A stretch of 9,762 nucleotides of DNA from assembly GCA_023392225.1 (NCBI GenBank), contig JAEVZM010000040.1, positions 1-9,762 of the forward strand. The letters run 5' to 3'. Every line of letters starts with the position of its first letter. Position 1 is the first letter of the stretch. The notes beneath the pieces are model-generated. The model had not been told where the DNA came from and did not search any database. It saw only the letters and a program-made list of their open reading frames with translations. Below are positions 5,410-9,762 of this stretch, one piece after another. The position numbers were made by a program, and so were the translations under genes. The DNA is from Pseudomonadota bacterium (GTDB lineage Bacteria; Pseudomonadota; Alphaproteobacteria; Rhizobiales; Kaistiaceae).

Positions 5410-8400
5410 ATGTCTCAGTTCCTCGACCGCCTGACCTTCTTCCGGAAGAATGTCGGCAGCTTCTCGAACGGCCATGGCGTGGTCACGGCGGAGGACCGCT
5501 CCTGGGAGGACGGTTATCGTCAGCGCTGGCAGCACGACAAGATCGTGCGCTCGACCCACGGGGTGAACTGCACCGGCTCGTGCTCGTGGAAAATCTACGT
5601 CAAGGGCGGCATCGTCACCTGGGAGACGCAGCAGACCGACTACCCGCGGACCCGGCCCGACCTGCCCAACCACGAGCCGCGCGGATGTTCGCGCGGCGCC
5701 TCCTACAGCTGGTACCTCTATTCCGGCGCGCGGGTGAAATACCCGATGATCCGCGGCCGGCTGCTCCGGCTGTGGCGCGCGGCGCGGGCCGGTCTCTCGC
5801 CGGTCGCAGCGTGGGCGTCGATCGTCGAGGACGCGGACAGGCGGAAGTCCTACACCGCGATCCGCGGCCATGGCGGGTTCGTGCGCGCGACGTGGGACGA
5901 GGTCAACGAGATCGTCGCCGCCGCCAACGCCTATACCGTGCGGAAACACGGGCCCGACCGCGTCATCGGCTTCTCGCCGATCCCGGCGATGTCGATGGTC
6001 TCCTACGCCGCCGGCGCGCGCTACCTGTCGCTGCTCGGCGGCGTCTGCATGTCGTTTTACGACTGGTACTGCCACCTGCCGCCGGCGAGCCCCCAGACCT
6101 GGGGCGAGCAGACCGACGTGCCCGAGAGCGCCGACTGGTACAATGCCGGCTTCATCATCGTCTGGGGCTCGAACGTGCCGCAGACGCGGACGCCCGACGC
6201 GCATTTCTACACCGAGGTCCGCTACAAGGGCACCAAGAGCGCCGTCGTCAGCCCGGACTACGCCGAGGCGACCAAGTTCGCCGACATCTGGCTGAACCCC
6301 AAGCAGGGGACGGACGCCGCGCTGGCGCTCGCCATGGGCCACGTGATCCTCCGCGAGTATCACCTCGAGCGAGAGGTGCCCTACTTCGCCGACTACGCGC
6401 GGCGCTACACCGACATGCCGTTCCTCGTCCGGCTGGTCGAGCGCGACGGGCGGTACGTGCCCGAGCGCCTTCTCCGCGCGTCGGAGCTGCCGGGCGGCCT
6501 CGGCGAGGCCAACAATCCGGAATGGAAGACGGTCGCGATCGACGATGTGACCGGGGCGATGGTCGCCCCGCTCGGCTCTGTCGGCTATCGCTGGGGCGAG
6601 GCCGGCAAGTGGAACCTTGAGGAGAAGGACGGACAGGGGAGCGACACGCGCCTGCGGCTGACACTCGCCGCTCCCGATGCCGAGATCGCGGCGGTCGATT
6701 TCCCCTATTTCGGTGGCCGCGCGACCGAACACTTCGTTGCCACCGACCACGGCGAGATCCTGACCCGGAACGTGCCGGTTCGCACCATCGCCACCGCCGA
6801 CGGCGGCACCGCCAAGGTGGCGACCGTCCACGACCTGATGATGGCCAATTACGGCATCGATCGCGGCCTCGGCGGCGACAATGTCGCGTCCTCCTACGAT
6901 AACGACGTACCCTTCACGCCGGCCTGGGCGGAGCGCATCACCGGGGTGAAGCGCGACGCGATCGTCACTGTCGCGCGCGAGTTCGCGACCAACGCCGAGA
7001 AGACCAACGGCCGCTCGATGATCATCATCGGCGCGGGCATGAACCACTGGTACCATATGGACATGGGCTACCGGGGGGTGATCAACCTCCTGGTGTTCTG
7101 CGGCGCGGTGGGCCAGTCGGGTGGCGGCTGGTCCCACTATGTCGGCCAGGAGAAGCTTCGCCCGCAGACCGGCTGGACACCGCTCGCCTTCGGGCTCGAC
7201 TGGTCGCGGCCGCCACGCCAGCAGAACTCGACGTCGTTCTTCTACGCCCACACGGACCAGTGGCGCTACGAGACGCTGACCGCGAGCGAGATCCTGTCGC
7301 CGACCGCGCCGGAGGGAGACTGGGAGACCAGCTTCATCGACTACAACGTCCGCGCCGAACGGATGGGCTGGCTGCCGTCCGCGCCGCAGCTCCGGCAGAA
7401 CCCGCTCGACATCGCGGGGGCCGCCGAGGCGGCCGGCCTCGACGTGAAGGACTATGTCGCGGGCGGGCTGAAATCCGGCGCGCTCGAATTGTCCTGTCAG
7501 GACCCGGACCATCCGGACAACTGGCCGCGCAACATGTTCGTGTGGCGCTCGAACATCCTCGGCTCGTCGGGCAAGGGACACGAGTATTTCCTGAAGCACC
7601 TCCTCGGCACTCGCCACGGCGTCATGGGCAAGGACCTCGGTGCCGAAGGAGCCGTTCGCAACTGCGAGGTCGTCTGGCACGACGAGGCGCCGGAGGGCAA
7701 ACTCGACCTTCTCGTCACCCTCGACTTCCGCATGTCGACGACCTGCGTCTATTCCGACATCGTGCTGCCGACTGCCACCTGGTACGAGAAGAACGACCTC
7801 AACACGTCCGACATGCATCCCTTCATTCATCCGTTGTCGGCCGCGACCGACCCGGCATGGGAGTCGCGTTCGGACTGGGACATCTACAAGGGGATCGCCA
7901 AGGCCTTCTCCGAGGTTGCGCCGGAAGTGCTCGGCGTCGAGAAGGATGTGGGGCTGACCCCGATCCAGCACGACACGCCCGGCGAGATCGCCCAGCCCTT
8001 CGACGTCCTCGACTGGAAGCGCGGCGAGGTCGATCCGATCCCCGGCCGGACGATGCCGGCGGTCTCGGTGGTTACCCGCGACTACCCTAATCTCCATGCC
8101 CGCTTCACCGCCCTTGGTCCGCTCCTGAGCGAGATCGGCAACGGCGGCAAGGGCATCGCCTGGAAGACCGGCCAGGAGGTCGAGGCGCTCGCCGCGCTGA
8201 ACGGCGTGCACCACGACGGGCCGGCGAAGGGGCTGCCGCGGATCGAAAGCGACATCGACGCGACCGAGGTGATCCTCATGCTCGCCCCCGAGACCAACGG
8301 CGAGGTCGCGGTGAAGGCGTGGGAGGCCCTATCGAAATTCACGGGCCGCGAGCACGCCCACCTCGCCCTCCCCAAGGAGGACGAGAAGATCCGCTTCCGC

Positions 8401-9135
8401 GACATCCAGGCCCAGCCGCGGAAGATCATCTCGTCGCCGACCTGGTCGGGGATCGAGAGCGAGAAGGTCTGCTACAACGCCGGCTACACCAATGTCCACG
8501 AGCTGATCCCGTGGCGGACGCTCACCGGCCGCCAGCAGCTCTACCAGGACCATCTCTGGATGCGGGCCTTCGGTGAGGGCTTGGTCACCTGGAAGCCGCC
8601 GGTGGACCTCAAGACCATCCCGGGCGTCAAAGACATGCGGCCGAACGGCCACCGCGAGATCGTCCTCAACTTCATCACGCCCCACCAGAAATGGGGCATC
8701 CACTCGACCTATACCGACAACCTTCTGATGCTGACGCTCAACCGCGGCGGCCCGGTGGTGTGGATCTCGGAGACCGACGCGAAGACCGCCGGCATCGTCG
8801 ACAACGACTGGGTCGAGGTCTTCAACACCAACGGGGCGCTCACCGCCCGCGCCGTCGTCTCGCAGCGCGTCAAGCCGGGGATGATGATGATGTATCACGC
8901 GCAGGAGAAGATCGTGAACACGCCGGGCTCCGAGCTCACCGGTAACCGCGGCGGCATCCACAATTCGGTGACCCGCACCGTGCTCAAGCCGACCCACATG
9001 ATCGGCGGCTACGCCCATCAGGCCTATGGCTTCAACTACTACGGCACCGTGGGATCGAACCGCGACGAATTCATCGTCGTCCGCAAGATGGCCCGCGTCG
9101 ACTGGCTCGAAGAGCCGCTCGCGGCGGCAGAGTGA
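5410..9135 (+). CDS. narG: Respiratory nitrate reductase, alpha (molybdenum catalytic) subunit
   Basis: NarG reduces nitrate to nitrite at a bis-MGD molybdenum centre on the cytoplasmic face of the membrane, with electrons from NarH and NarI. The 1241-residue product is full length (E. coli NarG 1247) and closely similar along its whole length from what I recall of that protein. The N-terminal FS0 4Fe-4S ligands are H50, C54, C58 and C93 (THGVNCTGSCSW and EPRGCSRG). The molybdenum-ligand aspartate is D218 in SFYDWYC. The C-terminal pterin-binding part ends with HQAYGFNYYGTVGSNRDEF. The vestigial N-terminal motif of NarG proteins replaces a true Tat signal, consistent with cytoplasmic location. 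The ATG at 5410 gives the family start MSQFLDRLTFF; the frame stays open upstream to 4585 only as a shadow of narK. It lies 17 bases after narK and 13 before narH. No frameshift or missing key residue was seen. Confidence 0.98.
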   Translation: MSQFLDRLTFFRKNVGSFSNGHGVVTAEDRSWEDGYRQRWQHDKIVRSTHGVNCTGSCSWKIYVKGGIVTWETQQTDYPRTRPDLPNHEPRGCSRGASYSWYLYSGARVKYPMIRGRLLRLWRAARAGLSPVAAWASIVEDADRRKSYTAIRGHGGFVRATWDEVNEIVAAANAYTVRKHGPDRVIGFSPIPAMSMVSYAAGARYLSLLGGVCMSFYDWYCHLPPASPQTWGEQTDVPESADWYNAGFIIVWGSNVPQTRTPDAHFYTEVRYKGTKSAVVSPDYAEATKFADIWLNPKQGTDAALALAMGHVILREYHLEREVPYFADYARRYTDMPFLVRLVERDGRYVPERLLRASELPGGLGEANNPEWKTVAIDDVTGAMVAPLGSVGYRWGEAGKWNLEEKDGQGSDTRLRLTLAAPDAEIAAVDFPYFGGRATEHFVATDHGEILTRNVPVRTIATADGGTAKVATVHDLMMANYGIDRGLGGDNVASSYDNDVPFTPAWAERITGVKRDAIVTVAREFATNAEKTNGRSMIIIGAGMNHWYHMDMGYRGVINLLVFCGAVGQSGGGWSHYVGQEKLRPQTGWTPLAFGLDWSRPPRQQNSTSFFYAHTDQWRYETLTASEILSPTAPEGDWETSFIDYNVRAERMGWLPSAPQLRQNPLDIAGAAEAAGLDVKDYVAGGLKSGALELSCQDPDHPDNWPRNMFVWRSNILGSSGKGHEYFLKHLLGTRHGVMGKDLGAEGAVRNCEVVWHDEAPEGKLDLLVTLDFRMSTTCVYSDIVLPTATWYEKNDLNTSDMHPFIHPLSAATDPAWESRSDWDIYKGIAKAFSEVAPEVLGVEKDVGLTPIQHDTPGEIAQPFDVLDWKRGEVDPIPGRTMPAVSVVTRDYPNLHARFTALGPLLSEIGNGGKGIAWKTGQEVEALAALNGVHHDGPAKGLPRIESDIDATEVILMLAPETNGEVAVKAWEALSKFTGREHAHLALPKEDEKIRFRDIQAQPRKIISSPTWSGIESEKVCYNAGYTNVHELIPWRTLTGRQQLYQDHLWMRAFGEGLVTWKPPVDLKTIPGVKDMRPNGHREIVLNFITPHQKWGIHSTYTDNLLMLTLNRGGPVVWISETDAKTAGIVDNDWVEVFNTNGALTARAVVSQRVKPGMMMMYHAQEKIVNTPGSELTGNRGGIHNSVTRTVLKPTHMIGGYAHQAYGFNYYGTVGSNRDEFIVVRKMARVDWLEEPLAAAE

Positions 9136-9140
9136 AGGAG
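9135..9140 (+). promoter_or_regulatory. Ribosome binding site of narH
   Basis: AAGGAG starts on the last base of the narG stop codon and lies eight bases before the narH ATG. This indicates tight coupling of translation of the two subunits. Confidence 0.75.
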
Positions 9141-9148
9141 TTCCCGAG

Positions 9149-9762
9149 ATGAAGATCCGCGCTCAGATCGCGATGGTGCTGAACCTCGACAAGTGCATCG
9201 GCTGCCACACCTGCTCGGTCACCTGCAAGAACGTCTGGACCAACCGCGAAGGCGTCGAATACGCCTGGTTCAACAACGTCGAGACCAAGCCCGGCGTCGG
9301 CTATCCCCGCGAATGGGAGAACCAGGACAGGTGGAACGGCGGCTGGCGGCGGAAGCGGAACGGCCGGATCGAGCCGCAGATGGGCGCCAAATGGCGCATC
9401 CTCGCCAATATCTTCGCCAATCCCGACCTGCCCGAGATCGACGACTACTACGAGCCCTTTACCTTCGACTACGAGCACCTGCACACGGCGAAGGAATCGA
9501 AGGCATTCCCCACGGCGCGGCCGCGCTCGCTGGTCAGCGGCGAGCGCATGGAGAAGATCGAGTGGGGCCCGAACTGGGAGGAGATCCTCGGCGGCGAGTT
9601 CGAGAAACGCTCGAAGGACGTCAATTTCGAGGGCGTCCAGAAGGAGATCTACGGCCAAATCGAGAACACCTTCATGATGAACCTGCCGCGGCTGTGTGAG
9701 CACTGCCTCAATCCGACCTGCGTCGCGGTGTGCCCCTCGGGGGCGATCTATAAGCGCGAGGA
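9149..9762 (+). CDS. narH: Respiratory nitrate reductase, beta (iron-sulfur) subunit, 5' part
   Basis: NarH carries electrons from the haem b subunit NarI to NarG through one 3Fe-4S and three 4Fe-4S clusters. The window holds about 204 residues of roughly 500, and the gene runs off the edge still in frame. The first ferredoxin-like group is C16-I-G-C19-H-T-C22-S-V-T-C26. The second is the start of CEHCLNPTC with C183, C186 and C191, followed by C195 in VCPSGAIYKRE. Other family landmarks are EGVEYAWFNNVETKPG and IDDYYEPFTFDYEHLHTA. The ATG at 9149 is supported by AAGGAG and by the family start MKIRAQIAMVLNLDKCIGC. Its position directly after narG fits the narKGHJI order, so narJ and narI should follow outside the window. 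Confidence 0.98.
   Translation, partial: MKIRAQIAMVLNLDKCIGCHTCSVTCKNVWTNREGVEYAWFNNVETKPGVGYPREWENQDRWNGGWRRKRNGRIEPQMGAKWRILANIFANPDLPEIDDYYEPFTFDYEHLHTAKESKAFPTARPRSLVSGERMEKIEWGPNWEEILGGEFEKRSKDVNFEGVQKEIYGQIENTFMMNLPRLCEHCLNPTCVAVCPSGAIYKRE

Noticed and set aside
5317..8214. 965-codon open frame on the minus strand inside narG
   Set aside because: It is an antisense shadow produced by high-GC codon use; the composition is rich in Arg, Ala, Val and Asp, and it shows no recognisable domain opposite the well-conserved narG.
8329..9703. Minus-strand open frames opposite the end of narG and the start of narH
   Set aside because: They are shadows of strongly conserved plus-strand genes and have no credible start site or motif.
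1..9762. tRNA, rRNA, CRISPR arrays, attachment sites or riboswitches
   Set aside because: I looked for tRNA-like cloverleaf ends, regularly spaced repeats and long direct repeats and saw none that I can support by eye.
1..9762. A novel defence or other undescribed system
   Set aside because: Every substantial gene belongs to a known family (glutamate dehydrogenase, IS transposases, NarR, NarK, NarG, NarH); the only unknown is a truncated small gene.

Overview
The window reads as chromosomal or large-replicon DNA from a high-GC, respiratory-nitrate-reducing proteobacterium. The arrangement narR <- -> narK (two-domain) - narG - narH is the one known from Paracoccus-type Alphaproteobacteria, so an alphaproteobacterium, probably Rhodobacterales-like, is my best guess. 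This is inferred from gene order and protein character and has not been tested by a database search.

Layout. (1) Bases 3-440 hold the C-terminal third of an NADP-type glutamate dehydrogenase (gdhA), cut by the window edge. (2) Bases about 441-1550 are insertion-sequence debris: the C-terminal part of an IS5-family transposase on the minus strand, interrupted by the left end of an IS21-family element whose istA gene runs on the plus strand. The istA gene is itself broken off near 1550, before the last catalytic residue. (3) Directly against that breakpoint lies the 5' end of a small unrecognised minus-strand gene with a near-perfect ribosome binding site; its 3' part is gone. (4) narR (1807-2514, minus) encodes a Crp/Fnr-family regulator without the FNR iron-sulfur cysteines. 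(5) The divergent promoter region 2515-2656 carries a perfect FNR-type palindrome and a second, related palindrome. (6) narK (2657-5392) encodes a fused NarK1-NarK2 nitrate/nitrite transporter, narG (5410-9135) the molybdenum catalytic subunit, and narH (9149 to the end) the iron-sulfur subunit of membrane-bound nitrate reductase. narJ and narI are expected just beyond the window.

How the genes work together. NarR, probably with an FNR protein encoded elsewhere, would switch on narKGH(JI) from the palindromes between narR and narK when oxygen is low and nitrate or nitrite is present. NarK brings nitrate in and exports nitrite. NarGHI reduces nitrate on the cytoplasmic side of the membrane with electrons from quinol. 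The close packing (17 bases between narK and narG, 13 between narG and narH) indicates one transcription unit.

Nothing here looks like an undescribed system. The points most worth a second look are the double palindrome in the nar promoter, the nested and deleted IS junction that joins the nar cluster to gdhA, and the truncated small gene at that junction.
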